A stretch of 64,000 nucleotides of DNA, taken from Nocardioides humi (GTDB lineage Bacteria > Actinomycetota > Actinomycetes > Propionibacteriales > Nocardioidaceae). Below, one piece after another: positions 50,062 to 57,749 of this stretch. The notes beneath the pieces were generated by a model. It was not told the DNA's origin. It worked only from the letters and a program-made list of their open reading frames with translations, and did not search any database. The first letter of the stretch is position 1. The number at the start of each line of letters is the position of its first letter. The translations under genes and the position numbers were made by a program. Where the stretch lies: assembly GCF_006494775.1 (NCBI RefSeq), contig NZ_CP041146.1, positions 3,844,001-3,908,000 on the forward strand, read 5' to 3'.

Positions 50062-50545
50062 GCGGTCCCCGCTGCTCCCGCGCCTCGGTCTCGGGCTGGT
50101 CCTGGTCGTGGTGCTCGTGGTGACCCTCTTCCTCGGCCGGGGCGGCGACGACCCTGCGGACGGCGGGCCCGCCGGTCCGCCCGATCAGTCGGGTTCTCCC
50201 GGTCCGTCCGCCCCGACCACCGTGCCGAGCGACGAGGAGTTCTGCGACGCCTACCGCGTCCTGGCGGCCGCCCAGAGCCAGTACGCCGCCCAGCCCGACT
50301 CCGCCGCCGAGGCGCTGCGCCGGGCCGCCGACGACCTGATCGACGGCGGCGTCCCCGACTCGATGAGCGCCCTCGTGCGCACGGGCTACTACGTCGAGAT
50401 CTCCGGCGTCTACGGCTCGCTCGGCGACGAGCTCGACCGGAGCGCCGTACCCGGTGCCCTCGAGGACGACGGCACCGGCACCTCCATCTCGGGCACGGTC
50501 GGCGCCTTCGGCGGCTGGCTCGCTCAGTACTGCCCCGCGCGCTGA
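50054..50545 (+). CDS. Hypothetical membrane-anchored protein, 163 residues
   Basis: A protein with one N-terminal membrane segment (about 10-28, LGLGLVLVVVLVVTLFLG), a Gly/Pro/Ser-rich linker and an extracellular domain of about 105 residues with two cysteines (EEFCDAY and AQYCPAR) that may form a disulphide. The C-terminal part is mostly helical. The ATG overlaps the TIGR03943 stop by 8 bp, so it belongs to the same Zur-type unit. I do not recognise a family. Its 3' end overlaps the VanZ gene on the other strand by 22 bp. Confidence 0.65.
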   Translation: MSERSPLLPRLGLGLVLVVVLVVTLFLGRGGDDPADGGPAGPPDQSGSPGPSAPTTVPSDEEFCDAYRVLAAAQSQYAAQPDSAAEALRRAADDLIDGGVPDSMSALVRTGYYVEISGVYGSLGDELDRSAVPGALEDDGTGTSISGTVGAFGGWLAQYCPAR

Positions 50546-50952
50546 GGGCGCCCGACGGTCGAGCGCTGGACCCGGCTGAACGGCGCGGCCAGTACGGCGC
50601 CCAGCAGGCCGCCGAGACCGTTGTGCACGACGTCCGCCAGCGACGGCACCCGGGTGGGGAGGAACTGCTGCTGCGCCAGCTCGATGCACGCCGACGCGAG
50701 CACGGCCAGCACCGCCGCGAGCAGCGGCCGGCCGAGGACGACGGCGAGCAGGAAGCCCGCCGGCACGAACAGCGCGACATTGGCCAGCACCTCCGTCTCG
50801 CTCCACTCCAGCCGCCCGTCGCTCGCCCGACGGGCCAGCACGTCGGCGACGTGGAATGCCCACCGCCCGGCCGACGGGTCGGCCAGGGTGAGCCGGGCGA
50901 CGAAGACGGAGTAGCAGGCCAGGAGGACGGCGGCGACGGGACGGCGGATCAT
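50524..50952 (-). CDS. VanZ-family membrane protein
   Basis: A 142-residue protein with four hydrophobic segments. The VanZ pattern is visible in NVALFVPAGFLLAVVLGRP, ASACIELAQQQFLPTRVPSLADVVHNGLGGLLGA (read in parts), with the conserved E-x2-Q and D-x2-HNGLG residues. VanZ proteins raise resistance to glycopeptides of the teicoplanin type in some hosts, but most actinobacterial members have no proven role. It is 75 bp downstream of the rpmJ stop on the same strand and could be read with the ribosomal genes. Confidence 0.78.
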   Translation of the reverse strand: MIRRPVAAVLLACYSVFVARLTLADPSAGRWAFHVADVLARRASDGRLEWSETEVLANVALFVPAGFLLAVVLGRPLLAAVLAVLASACIELAQQQFLPTRVPSLADVVHNGLGGLLGAVLAAPFSRVQRSTVGRPQRAGQY

Positions 50953-51027
50953 GCTCTCGACGCTAGGTCGCGCCGCGCCGCCACCCCTCCTCCTCGGGTG
51001 CCGACGTGCGGTACCCGAGGACCGGGC

Positions 51028-51150
51028 TCAGCCCTGGCGGCCCTTCATCCGCGGGTTCTGCTTGTTGATCACGTAGATCCGCCCACGGCGGCGGACCACC
51101 TGGGCGCCCGGCTGGTTCTTCAGCGAGCGGATCGAGTTGCGGACCTTCAT
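51028..51150 (-). CDS. rpmJ: Ribosomal protein bL36, zinc-free form
   Basis: A 40-residue bL36: [15 protein letters not shown], then [23 protein letters not shown]. The usual C-x2-C-x12-C-x4-H zinc ribbon is gone; there is no cysteine at all. Such C-minus copies replace the zinc form during zinc starvation. The ATG has a GGAGGAG site and overlaps the rpmF stop. It is the last ribosomal gene of the leftward unit that starts at the Zur box at 52721. Confidence 0.9.
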   Translation of the reverse strand: MKVRNSIRSLKNQPGAQVVRRRGRIYVINKQNPRMKGRQG

Positions 51151-51344
51151 CGGCTCCTCCCTCCCGTGGGTCGTCCGGTCGCGGGGTCGACGAGGCCGGC
51201 CCGGACGGCGGCGACCAGCCGGCGCGGCACCCGGAACCGCTCGCCGGCGACCGTCACCGGCACCAGGTCGGGCGCGGCGGCCTTCCACTGGGACCGGCGG
51301 TGCCGGGTGTTGCTGCGCGAGGTACGACGCTTCGGGACCGCCAT
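51147..51344 (-). CDS. rpmF: Ribosomal protein bL32, zinc-free form
   Basis: A 65-residue bL32 with the family opening [21 protein letters not shown]. The C-terminal zinc-binding CxxC pairs of the normal protein are absent and replaced by [19 protein letters not shown]. It overlaps the CobW-like gene by 1 bp and the rpmJ start by 4 bp. It should be made under zinc starvation in place of the zinc-containing L32. Confidence 0.88.
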   Translation of the reverse strand: MAVPKRRTSRSNTRHRRSQWKAAAPDLVPVTVAGERFRVPRRLVAAVRAGLVDPATGRPTGGRSR

Positions 51345-52408
51345 CAGGCCACCTCCCGGATCGGGCCCAGCCAGGGCTCGAAGCCGTCCTCGGCGACCGA
51401 CCAGGAGCCGCGCTCGTCCTCGGCGACCAGCAGGCCCGCGAAGGCCTCGCGCAGGTGGGCGGGCGCGACGCCGACGCCGGTCAGCACGATCCGGGTGAAC
51501 GGCGTACGACGGGCCCAGCCGGCGTGGTCGCCGATGCTGAGCTGGCCGCCGGCGCCGTCCCACTCCAGGGCCCGGCCGGGGCGGCTGGGCAGCCAGAAGC
51601 AGCCGCGGGAGCGGTGCGCTCCGGCGCCGAGCGACTCCAGCGAGTCCAGCAGCCGGTCGGGGTGGAACGGCCGGAGCGACTGCAGGTCCAGCCGCCAGAC
51701 GCCCTCGGCGCGGACGTCGGGCAGCGCGTCGGTGCGGACCGGGCTGGTCCACGCGTCGGTCCGGGTGTGCTGGTGCAGCCGCCCGGTCAGGACGTCGCCC
51801 CCGAGCCCGTGACCGCCCTCGACCACGGTGGCGTCGGGCCGGGCCAGCGCCGTCACCAGGCCGCGGGCGACCGGGTCGACGGTGTCGTCGAAGGCCACCA
51901 CGTCGGCGTACTCCACCATCGCGGCGAGCACCTCCCCGACTCCGCGGCGGTCGTCCTGGGCGCAGTGGTGGCCGCGGTCGGCGAGCAGGTCGTCGCCGAG
52001 CAGGTCGCGCACGGGATGCCGGGCGCCGACGGCGGTGACGACCGCCGAGACCCGCAGGAACCGGGCCAGCCGGGTGTCCCAGGTCAGCACCGAGCACAGG
52101 TGCGCGGCCTCGGCGCCGACCGGCAGGTGCGCGACGATGCTCTGCCAGCGGCCGTCGCGGGCCAGCCGCTCGAGCGTCGGGAGGATGTCCTCGCGGATCG
52201 CGCAGCTCACGCAGGCGTGCTCGAGCAGCGTCTCGTGGGTCTCGACGACGCCGGTGAGATCGCTGACCGTCCGGGTGAGCAGGCCGCGCTCGGGGTCGAT
52301 GGCGTGCCGGACGGCGACCGCGCCGGGGAGGTCGAACTGCAGCCCGACCATGGTCGCGGCCATCGCGTCGGGGTCGACGCCGGAGAGCAGGACGACGGGC
52401 ACCCTCAT
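51344..52408 (-). CDS. CobW/COG0523-type protein with degenerate P-loop (Mrf-like)
   Basis: A 354-residue protein of the CobW/COG0523 family placed between rpmE and rpmF. Where canonical members have GxxGxGKTT, it has [16 protein letters not shown], so the Lys-Thr/Ser of Walker A is missing. The family GCxCC site is reduced to [10 protein letters not shown]. The CobW C-terminal domain is present (about 240-350: [10 protein letters not shown], then [11 protein letters not shown]). In mycobacteria, Mrf, a COG0523-like protein encoded with the zinc-free ribosomal genes under Zur, is needed to recruit the hibernation factor. Position and features fit that group; the role here is inference. The ATG overlaps the rpmE stop by 4 bp. 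Confidence 0.8.
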   Translation of the reverse strand: MRVPVVLLSGVDPDAMAATMVGLQFDLPGAVAVRHAIDPERGLLTRTVSDLTGVVETHETLLEHACVSCAIREDILPTLERLARDGRWQSIVAHLPVGAEAAHLCSVLTWDTRLARFLRVSAVVTAVGARHPVRDLLGDDLLADRGHHCAQDDRRGVGEVLAAMVEYADVVAFDDTVDPVARGLVTALARPDATVVEGGHGLGGDVLTGRLHQHTRTDAWTSPVRTDALPDVRAEGVWRLDLQSLRPFHPDRLLDSLESLGAGAHRSRGCFWLPSRPGRALEWDGAGGQLSIGDHAGWARRTPFTRIVLTGVGVAPAHLREAFAGLLVAEDERGSWSVAEDGFEPWLGPIREVA

Positions 52409-52695
52409 CGCGCGCCCTCCTCGCCGCTCTTCTCGCCGCTCGGCCGGCCGGGCCGGCCGTAGCGCCGCTCGAACGCCTCGACCCGGCCCTCGCTGTCGAG
52501 GACCCGGCCTCGGCCGGTCCAGAACGGGTGGCTGTGCACGCTGACGTCGACGTCCACCACCGGGTAGGAGCGACCGTCGATCTCGACGGTCGCCTCGGCG
52601 CGCGCCACGAGCGTCGACCGGGTGAGCACGACATCGCCGGTCGCGCGGTCGCGGAACGCGACCGGTCCGTAGTCGGGATGGATTCCTGGCTTCAC
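52405..52695 (-). CDS. rpmE: Ribosomal protein bL31 type B (zinc-free)
   Basis: A 96-residue type B bL31: [23 protein letters not shown], then [28 protein letters not shown]. It lacks the CxxC zinc site of type A. The start is the GTG at 52695, preceded by GAAGGGC and placed 26 bp downstream of the Zur box on this strand; an in-frame ATG at 52740 falls beyond the box and is not plausible. It heads the leftward operon rpmE, CobW-like, rpmF, rpmJ. Its C-terminal tail is Glu/Gly/Arg-rich. Confidence 0.92.
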   Translation of the reverse strand: MKPGIHPDYGPVAFRDRATGDVVLTRSTLVARAEATVEIDGRSYPVVDVDVSVHSHPFWTGRGRVLDSEGRVEAFERRYGRPGRPSGEKSGEEGAR

Positions 52696-52720
52696 GGTGT
52701 TGCCCTTCGCATGATTAGAA

Positions 52721-52735
52721 TGAGAATCGTTCTCA
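52721..52735. promoter_or_regulatory. Zur box TGAGAATCGTTCTCA between divergent ribosomal operons
   Basis: A perfect 15-bp Zur palindrome, set within a larger dyad (GCATGATT at 52710 and AATCATGC after the box). It lies 25 bp from the rpmE start and 34 bp from the rpmB start, so one bound Zur could shut off both directions. Confidence 0.9.
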
Positions 52736-52769
52736 ATCATGCCACATCATCCACCGGAAGGAGAAGGCG

Positions 52770-53006
52770 ATGTCACGCGTCTGCCAGGTGACCGGCACCG
52801 CGCCGGCCTTCGGCAACAACGTCTCGCACTCGCACCGTCGTACCCGACGGCGCTTCGACGTCAACATCCAGCGCAAGAGGTACTGGGTGCCGTCGCTGGG
52901 GCGGCACGTCACGCTGCGGGTCTCCGCCCGCGGCATCAAGACCATCGACCAGCGGGGCATCGAGTCGGTCGTGGCCGAGCTCCGCGCACGAGGAGAGAGG
53001 CTCTGA
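52770..53006 (+). CDS. rpmB: Ribosomal protein bL28, zinc-free form
   Basis: A 78-residue bL28: [29 protein letters not shown], then [24 protein letters not shown] (read in parts). Only one Cys is left where the zinc form has CxxC pairs. The ATG follows GGAAGGAGAAGG. It is the first gene of the rightward arm controlled by the Zur box at 52721. Confidence 0.92.
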   Translation: MSRVCQVTGTAPAFGNNVSHSHRRTRRRFDVNIQRKRYWVPSLGRHVTLRVSARGIKTIDQRGIESVVAELRARGERL

Positions 53007-53176
53007 TGGCCAAGAAGGGCTCCGACGTCCGGCCGATCATCAAGCTCCGCTCGACGGCGGGCACCGGCTACACCTACGTGACCAGGAAGAACCGCCGCAA
53101 CGACCCCGACCGGATGACGCTGCGCAAGTACGACCCTGTCGTCCGCCGCCACGTCGACTTCCGCGAAGAGCGCTGA
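53006..53176 (+). CDS. rpmG: Ribosomal protein bL33, zinc-free form
   Basis: A 56-residue bL33: [53 protein letters not shown]. No cysteines are present, so it is the C-minus form. The ATG shares a base with the rpmB stop (TGATG). Confidence 0.92.
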   Translation: MAKKGSDVRPIIKLRSTAGTGYTYVTRKNRRNDPDRMTLRKYDPVVRRHVDFREER

Positions 53177-53188
53177 GGAGGCGCGGAC

Positions 53189-53494
53189 ATGGCGAAGCAG
53201 AGCAAGATCGCGGCCGAGGCCAAGCGCCGCGCCGTCGTCGAGCGGTACGCCGAGCGGCGGGCCGCGCTCAAGGAGCAGGTCCGCCGCGCCGAGCCCGGCT
53301 CGGCCGAGCTGGCCGAGGCGGTGCGGGCGCTGTCCCGGCTGCCGCGGGACGCCTCGCCGACCCGGCTGCGCAACCGCGACCAGGTCGACGGCCGGCCGCG
53401 CGGCTACCTGCGCAAGGCCGGGCTCTCGCGGATCCGGTTCCGCGAGATGGCGCACCGCGGCGAGCTGCCGGGGATCACCAAGTCCAGCTGGTGA
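53189..53494 (+). CDS. rpsN: Ribosomal protein uS14, long zinc-free form
   Basis: A 101-residue uS14 with [19 protein letters not shown] at the start and [27 protein letters not shown] at the end. It lacks the CxxC-x12-CxxC zinc motif found in the short 61-residue form. The ATG lies 12 bp after the rpmG stop with a GAGGAGGCG site. The usual fourth partner, a C-minus S18, is not present in this operon. Confidence 0.92.
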   Translation: MAKQSKIAAEAKRRAVVERYAERRAALKEQVRRAEPGSAELAEAVRALSRLPRDASPTRLRNRDQVDGRPRGYLRKAGLSRIRFREMAHRGELPGITKSSW

Positions 53495-53510
53495 TCCCGG
53501 CCCGCTCGGG

Positions 53511-54097
53511 TCAGGGCTGCCACTGCGGGTCGCGGCCGGTCCAGGCGACCAGCCGGTCGTAGGCCGGCGCGTCGTCGGCGACCGGCACCACCGGGCCGAA
53601 CGGGATCTCGCCGCCGCGCGGCTCGGCGGGCACCTTGTCGACGTACGCCGGCAGCGACCGCTCCGCCAGCGCCGGTCGAGCCGGTCGAGCCGACCGGTGG
53701 CGACGGCGAGATCCCAGGCGTGCACGGTCAGCTCGCCGACGTACGACGCCAGCGCGGCCGCACCGCTGACCTCGCCCCACGGCACCTGCACGGTCCGGGC
53801 GAGGACGATGTCGTCGGCGAGCACCTGCTCGGTGGCGGCGCGGCCCTCGGCCCAGCTGTCCGCCCAGGCGCCGGGCTCGACCTCGATCTCGCGGGGGACG
53901 GAGGAGAACGGCCGGCCGTCCAGCACCGCGCCGATCCGCCGGACGACGGCCTGGAGGTGGGCGACGAGCCGGGCGACGTCGTACTCCTCGCAGGGGGTGG
54001 GGAGCCCGATCTGCTCGGGCGTGACTCCGTTGATGAGGCTCTCGGCCTGGTCCAGCGCGTGGCCGAGCAGCGGGCGGGGGTCGAAGGTCGTGGACAT
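53511..54097 (-). pseudogene. TIGR03086/maleylpyruvate isomerase-type DinB-like protein, frameshifted
   Basis: A DinB/MDMPI-like protein of about 195 residues if intact. The first frame from the ATG at 54097 (GGAGGAG site) reads MSTTFDPRPLLGHAL, PTPCEEYDVARLVAHLQAV (the metal-site His region) and ELTVHAWDLAVATGRLDRLD, then shifts. The remainder, AERSLPAYVDKVPAEPRG to GRDPQWQP, is in the next frame and ends at 53511. Adding one base near 53672 joins them. Family members are mycothiol-dependent or metal-binding enzymes; the substrate is unknown. It is divergent from the WYL regulator. Confidence 0.75.
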
Positions 54098-54184
54098 GTG
54101 GCTCCTCCGTCGGTGGTGTGTGTGGCACCAGTCCAGCGCGTGAACCTGACGTCCTCTGTCAGGTTCACCTGCGATGCTCGTCCC

Positions 54185-55179
54185 ATGCGCGCCGACCGCC
54201 TGCTCCGCCTGCTCGCGCTGCTGCAGCGGCACCGGCGGCTCACGGCGGCCCGGCTGGCGGCGGAGCTGGAGGTCAGCGAGCGCACCGTGCTGCGCGACAT
54301 GGAGGCGCTGTCCGCGGCCGGGGTGCCGGTCTACACCGAGCAGGGCCGGGGCGGCGGCTGCGTGCTGCTGGAGGACTTCACCACCCGCGCCGCAGGCCTC
54401 ACTCCGGTCGAGGCGCAGGCGCTGTTCGCCTGGTCGGCCCGCGAGTCGGTCGCCGAGCTGGGCCTGTCCGGCCCGCTCGCCTCGGGGCTGGCGAAGATCG
54501 CCGCCAGCGCCCCCACCACGGCGGTGGAGCGTGCCGAGGCGATGGGCACGGTCGTCCACTCCGACCGGCGGCGCTGGTTCTCGCCGGCCGACGACGTCCC
54601 ATTGCTGCCGGTGCTGCGCGAGGCGACCACGCAGCGCCGGCGGCTGCGGGCGCGGTACACCTCGGCGGGCGCGGCCGCCCCGGCCACCCGGACGCTGCAC
54701 CCGATCGGCCTGGTCGACCACTCCGGCCGCTGGTACCTCGTGGCCGAGCACCGCCGGCAGGTGCGCACCTACCGGGTCTCCCGGTTCGCCGCCGCCACCG
54801 TGCTGCCCACCCCGGTCGATCTCGCCGACCCCCGTCCCGTCGCCGAGATCTGGGCCGACCTGCGCGGCGGCTTCGAGCAGGAGAGCGCGCAGGTCACGGC
54901 CGTCGTCACCGCCCGCCGCGCGGCCGCGCCCCTGCTGCGCCGGCTGCTGCGGATGGGACTGGCTCCCGGCACCGACATCGAGGTCGTCGGTGACCCCGCC
55001 CCGACGGCACCGAGACCTGGCGGCTGCGGACCACCAAGCCGGACGTGCTCACCGCGATGGCGGTCGTCTACACGCCCGACCTCACCCTGCTCGAGCCGGT
55101 GGCGCTGCGGGAGGGACTGCGGCGGCAGGCGGAGCGGGCGCTGGCGCACTACCCGCCGGACTCGGGCGTCAGGCGCTGA
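54185..55179 (+). pseudogene. YafY/WYL-domain transcriptional regulator, frameshifted
   Basis: A regulator of about 331 residues if intact: N-terminal HTH_11 (RADRLLRLLALLQRHRRLTAARLAAELEVSERTVLRDMEALS, read in parts), a WYL domain with GLVDHSGRWYLVAEHR, and a WCX C-terminal part. The first frame is lost near 55000; with one base added in GCCCCGACGG it continues as DGTETWRLRTTKPDVLTAM to HYPPDSGVRR and the TGA at 55177-55179. It is divergent from the DinB-like gene (87 bp apart), and a repeat with TGTCAGGTTCACC half sites lies between them, so it may control that gene. Confidence 0.78.
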
Positions 55180-56194
55180 GCCGGCGCAGGCGCTCCAGCC
55201 GCCGCAGCCCGACGCCGTCGGGTCCGGACGACGGCGCCAGGGCCGCCTCCAGCCGGGCCTGCGCGGCGCCGGCGTCCAGGCCGACCCCGATCGCGACCAG
55301 CTCGCTGCCGTCCGGGGCGGTGCGCAGGCCGGCGACGTGGACCTGCCCACCGACCAGGTTCACGACGTACCCCTTGACGGTCCGGCCGGTGTCGACCGCG
55401 ACCGTGCCCTTCATCCGGTAGGCGCCGGCGGGCGGGTCGAGGAGCAGCTCGACGACCGCCCCGGGCGCGACCGGGCCCTCGGCGCGCACCGATGCGGAGG
55501 CGGCATGGGGGCCGTGGTCGTGGTGGTCCTGCGCCGCGCGCTCGGCCCGCAGCAGCGAGGCGAGGGGCAGCTGGTCGGGCGGGTCCTCGGCCATCGCGAC
55601 GTCGTGGACCAGCGCCGGGTCGATCCGGCCGCGGGACGTGCGGACGACGTGGGCCGCCGGGTTGACCTCGCGCACCCGGGCCTCGATCGCGGCGAGGGTC
55701 GCCTCGCGGGAGTCCTCCGGCAGCAGGTCGACCTTGTTGAGGACGACCAGGGTCGCGACCGAGAACCGCGCGGGCGGCAGACCGCCGTCGTCGACGGTGC
55801 GGAAGTACTCCACGGCATCGACCACGTCGACCACCCCGCCCGGACGCACCCGCGGCGCGCCGCTGGCCGCGATCAGCTGCGCGAGCGCGCCCGGCTCCGC
55901 CAGCCCACTCGCCTCGACGACGACCGCGTCGAGCGCGAGCCGTGGCCGGGTCAACCGCTCCAGCGCGGCGTCCAGCCCCGACACGTCCTCGATGCAGCAC
56001 AGGCACCCGCCCGCGATCGACACCGGCTCGTCGACCTGGCCGGCGACCAGGCCCGCGTCGACGTTGATCGCGCCGAAGTCGTTGACGATGACCCCGATCC
56101 GCGCGCCGGGCTGGCGCAGCAGCCGGTTGAGCAAGGTGGTCTTGCCGGCCCCCAGGTGCCCGGTCAGGGCGGTCACCGGCACGTGGGAGCTCAC
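55169..56194 (-). CDS. CobW/COG0523-family GTP-binding protein (canonical)
   Basis: A 341-residue G3E GTPase: Walker A TGHLGAGKTTLLNRLL (near residues 10-25), the metal-binding GGCLCC (near 63-68), Walker B VVVEASGLAEP, and base-specificity NKVDLL. A His-rich stretch QDHHDHGPHAAS precedes the CobW C-terminal domain (about 235-330). Such proteins are zinc (or other metal) chaperones; one is often induced by Zur to supply zinc to key enzymes. No Zur box is seen in front of it, but the promoter side is occupied by an inverted-repeat element at 56204. The GTG start at 56194 opens directly into the P-loop strand. Confidence 0.88.
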   Translation of the reverse strand: MSSHVPVTALTGHLGAGKTTLLNRLLRQPGARIGVIVNDFGAINVDAGLVAGQVDEPVSIAGGCLCCIEDVSGLDAALERLTRPRLALDAVVVEASGLAEPGALAQLIAASGAPRVRPGGVVDVVDAVEYFRTVDDGGLPPARFSVATLVVLNKVDLLPEDSREATLAAIEARVREVNPAAHVVRTSRGRIDPALVHDVAMAEDPPDQLPLASLLRAERAAQDHHDHGPHAASASVRAEGPVAPGAVVELLLDPPAGAYRMKGTVAVDTGRTVKGYVVNLVGGQVHVAGLRTAPDGSELVAIGVGLDAGAAQARLEAALAPSSGPDGVGLRRLERLRRLSA

Positions 56195-56203
56195 GACGCC
56201 CAG

Positions 56204-56373
56204 CCTAGTGTCCTGTCCGGTTGAAGCGCTGACATAGTCGGTGGTCCTGGTGCGTGTATCGCAAGGCGGCCGTGCGAGGGCATACCGGGTCGTCTGTCGA
56301 GCGCGGCCAACGCCGCGAGGTGCGTGCCAGGGCTGCCGAATATGGCGGCGAATCAGCCGGACAGGACACTAGG
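56204..56373. mobile_element. MITE-like element, 170 bp, with 17-bp terminal inverted repeats
   Basis: Perfect 17-bp ends: CCTAGTGTCCTGTCCGG (56204-56220) and its complement (56357-56373). If the CTAG at each end is a target duplication, the element is 12-bp-TIR type. The inside has no gene. It fills the gap between the CobW and YibE/F genes. It could be a non-autonomous derivative of an insertion sequence; no transposase is present in the window. Confidence 0.7.
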
Positions 56374-56409
56374 CGGAGTCTCCCTCGGGGCGCGTGGCAA
56401 GGTGTGCGC

Positions 56410-57660
56410 GTGAACAGCCACCGCGGGGCCGGACACGGTCACTCCCACCGGGCCGATCGCGACGTCGACGACCAGATCCGGATCGGTACGACGGCACGCA
56501 TGCTGCTGCTCGCCGCACTCGCCCTCGCGCTGCTCGGCACCCTGGCCGGCCTCGCCATCTGGTGGCCGCCCGGCGACGCCGCCGCCCGCAGCGCCGAGGC
56601 CGGCGGCCCGGCCGCCCAGTTCGCGGCGCCCGGCGTGACCTTCCCCTCCGGCGAGGTGGTCGGCGTGGCCGAGCGGTGCGGCGGCATCGGCCTGCCCGAC
56701 GGTTCGGGCTGCAGCACCCTCACCGTGAAGGTCGAGGGGGAGGGCGAGGTGGTCCGGCTCGACGTGCCCCCGGAGGTGATCGACTCCGGCATCAGCGCGG
56801 GCGACCGGGTCGAGCTGCTGCGCACCCCCGCCCCCGAGGACGCGCCGGAGCAGGGCGCGTCGTACTCCTACTTCGCCACCGAGCGCTACGGCACGCTGGT
56901 CTGGCTCGGGGTGCTCTTCGTCGCCGTCGTGCTCGCCGTGGCCCGCCTGCGCGGCCTGCTGGGACTGATCGGCCTGGCGTTCGGCGGCGTGGTCGTGTGG
57001 TGGTGGCTGCTGCCGGCGCTGCTGGACGGCGCACCCGGCGTCGGCGTCGCGCTCACGAGCGCCTCGGCGATCATGTTCGTCGTCCTCTACACGACCCACG
57101 GCTTCTCGCTGCGCACGAGCACCGCGCTCGCCGGGACGCTGCTCGGCATCGTGCTGACCGCCGGCATCGGCGTGCTCGCCATCGGGGACGCCCGGCTGAC
57201 CGGCATCAGCGACGAGGGCGGCGCGATCCTCGCCTCCTTCGGCACCCTCGACTTCCAGGCGCTGCTCGGCTGCGCGCTCGTCATCGCCGGGCTCGGCGTA
57301 CTCAACGACGTCACCATCACCCAGGCCTCCGCCGTCTGGGAGCTGCGCGCCGCCACCCCCGCCGCCTCCCGCACGGCCGTCTTCACCAGCGCCATGCGGA
57401 TCGGCCGCGACCACATCGCCTCGACGATCTACACCATCGTGTTCGCGTACGTCGGCACCGCGCTGATCCTGCTCATGCTGCTGCGCGTCTACGATCGCCC
57501 GCTGCTCGAGCTGATCTCCACCGAGCAGCTCGCCGAGGAGGTCGTGCGCACCCTGGTCACCTCGGTCGGCCTGGTCCTCGCCGTCCCCGTCACCACCGCT
57601 CTCGCCGCCCTCATCGCCGCGCCGCGACCGGATGCCTCCCCTGCAGGAATCACCACTTAA
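56410..57660 (+). CDS. YibE/F family membrane protein
   Basis: A 416-residue membrane protein. A His-rich N-terminal tail (HRGAGHGHSHRADRD) precedes the first membrane segment (about 30-52). An extracellular region of about 100 residues with two Cys (ERCGGIG and GSGCSTL) follows, then about seven membrane segments with ALVIAGLGVLNDVTITQASAVWELR, the hallmark of the YibE/F group. The function is not established; members are predicted transporters. The His-rich tail and position next to a CobW protein suggest a metal link. The start is taken at GTG 56410, after AAGGTG; GTG 56404 is also in frame. The stop codon lies within a 30-bp palindrome. Confidence 0.82.
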   Translation: MNSHRGAGHGHSHRADRDVDDQIRIGTTARMLLLAALALALLGTLAGLAIWWPPGDAAARSAEAGGPAAQFAAPGVTFPSGEVVGVAERCGGIGLPDGSGCSTLTVKVEGEGEVVRLDVPPEVIDSGISAGDRVELLRTPAPEDAPEQGASYSYFATERYGTLVWLGVLFVAVVLAVARLRGLLGLIGLAFGGVVVWWWLLPALLDGAPGVGVALTSASAIMFVVLYTTHGFSLRTSTALAGTLLGIVLTAGIGVLAIGDARLTGISDEGGAILASFGTLDFQALLGCALVIAGLGVLNDVTITQASAVWELRAATPAASRTAVFTSAMRIGRDHIASTIYTIVFAYVGTALILLMLLRVYDRPLLELISTEQLAEEVVRTLVTSVGLVLAVPVTTALAALIAAPRPDASPAGITT

Positions 57661-57738
57661 GTGGTGATTCCTGCGCTTCTTGCCCGTTGCAACGGGCAAG
57701 AAGCGCCAGTTTCACCGCTGAAGCGGCGATTCCTGCGC
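57644..57738. repeat. Palindromic repeat cluster at the YibE/F 3' end
   Basis: A perfect 30-bp palindrome (57644-57673) centred on CTTAAG includes the YibE/F stop codon. Next comes a perfect 16-bp hairpin (GCGCTTCTTGCCCGTT at 57673-57688 with its complement at 57691-57706). A second copy of the first unit follows at 57715: CCACTTAAGTGG becomes CCGCTGAAGCGG, both followed by (T/C)GATTCCTGCGC. Two of the changes are paired and keep the stem. It is REP-like and may serve as a two-way terminator between YibE/F and eccC. Confidence 0.7.
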
Positions 57739-57749
57739 ACCCCCAGCCG

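Noticed and set aside
55000-56194. Plus-strand open frames running through the CobW gene from the WYL regulator
   Set aside because: They result from the frameshift at about 55000; the minus-strand CobW protein has P-loop, GGCLCC and NKVD motifs.
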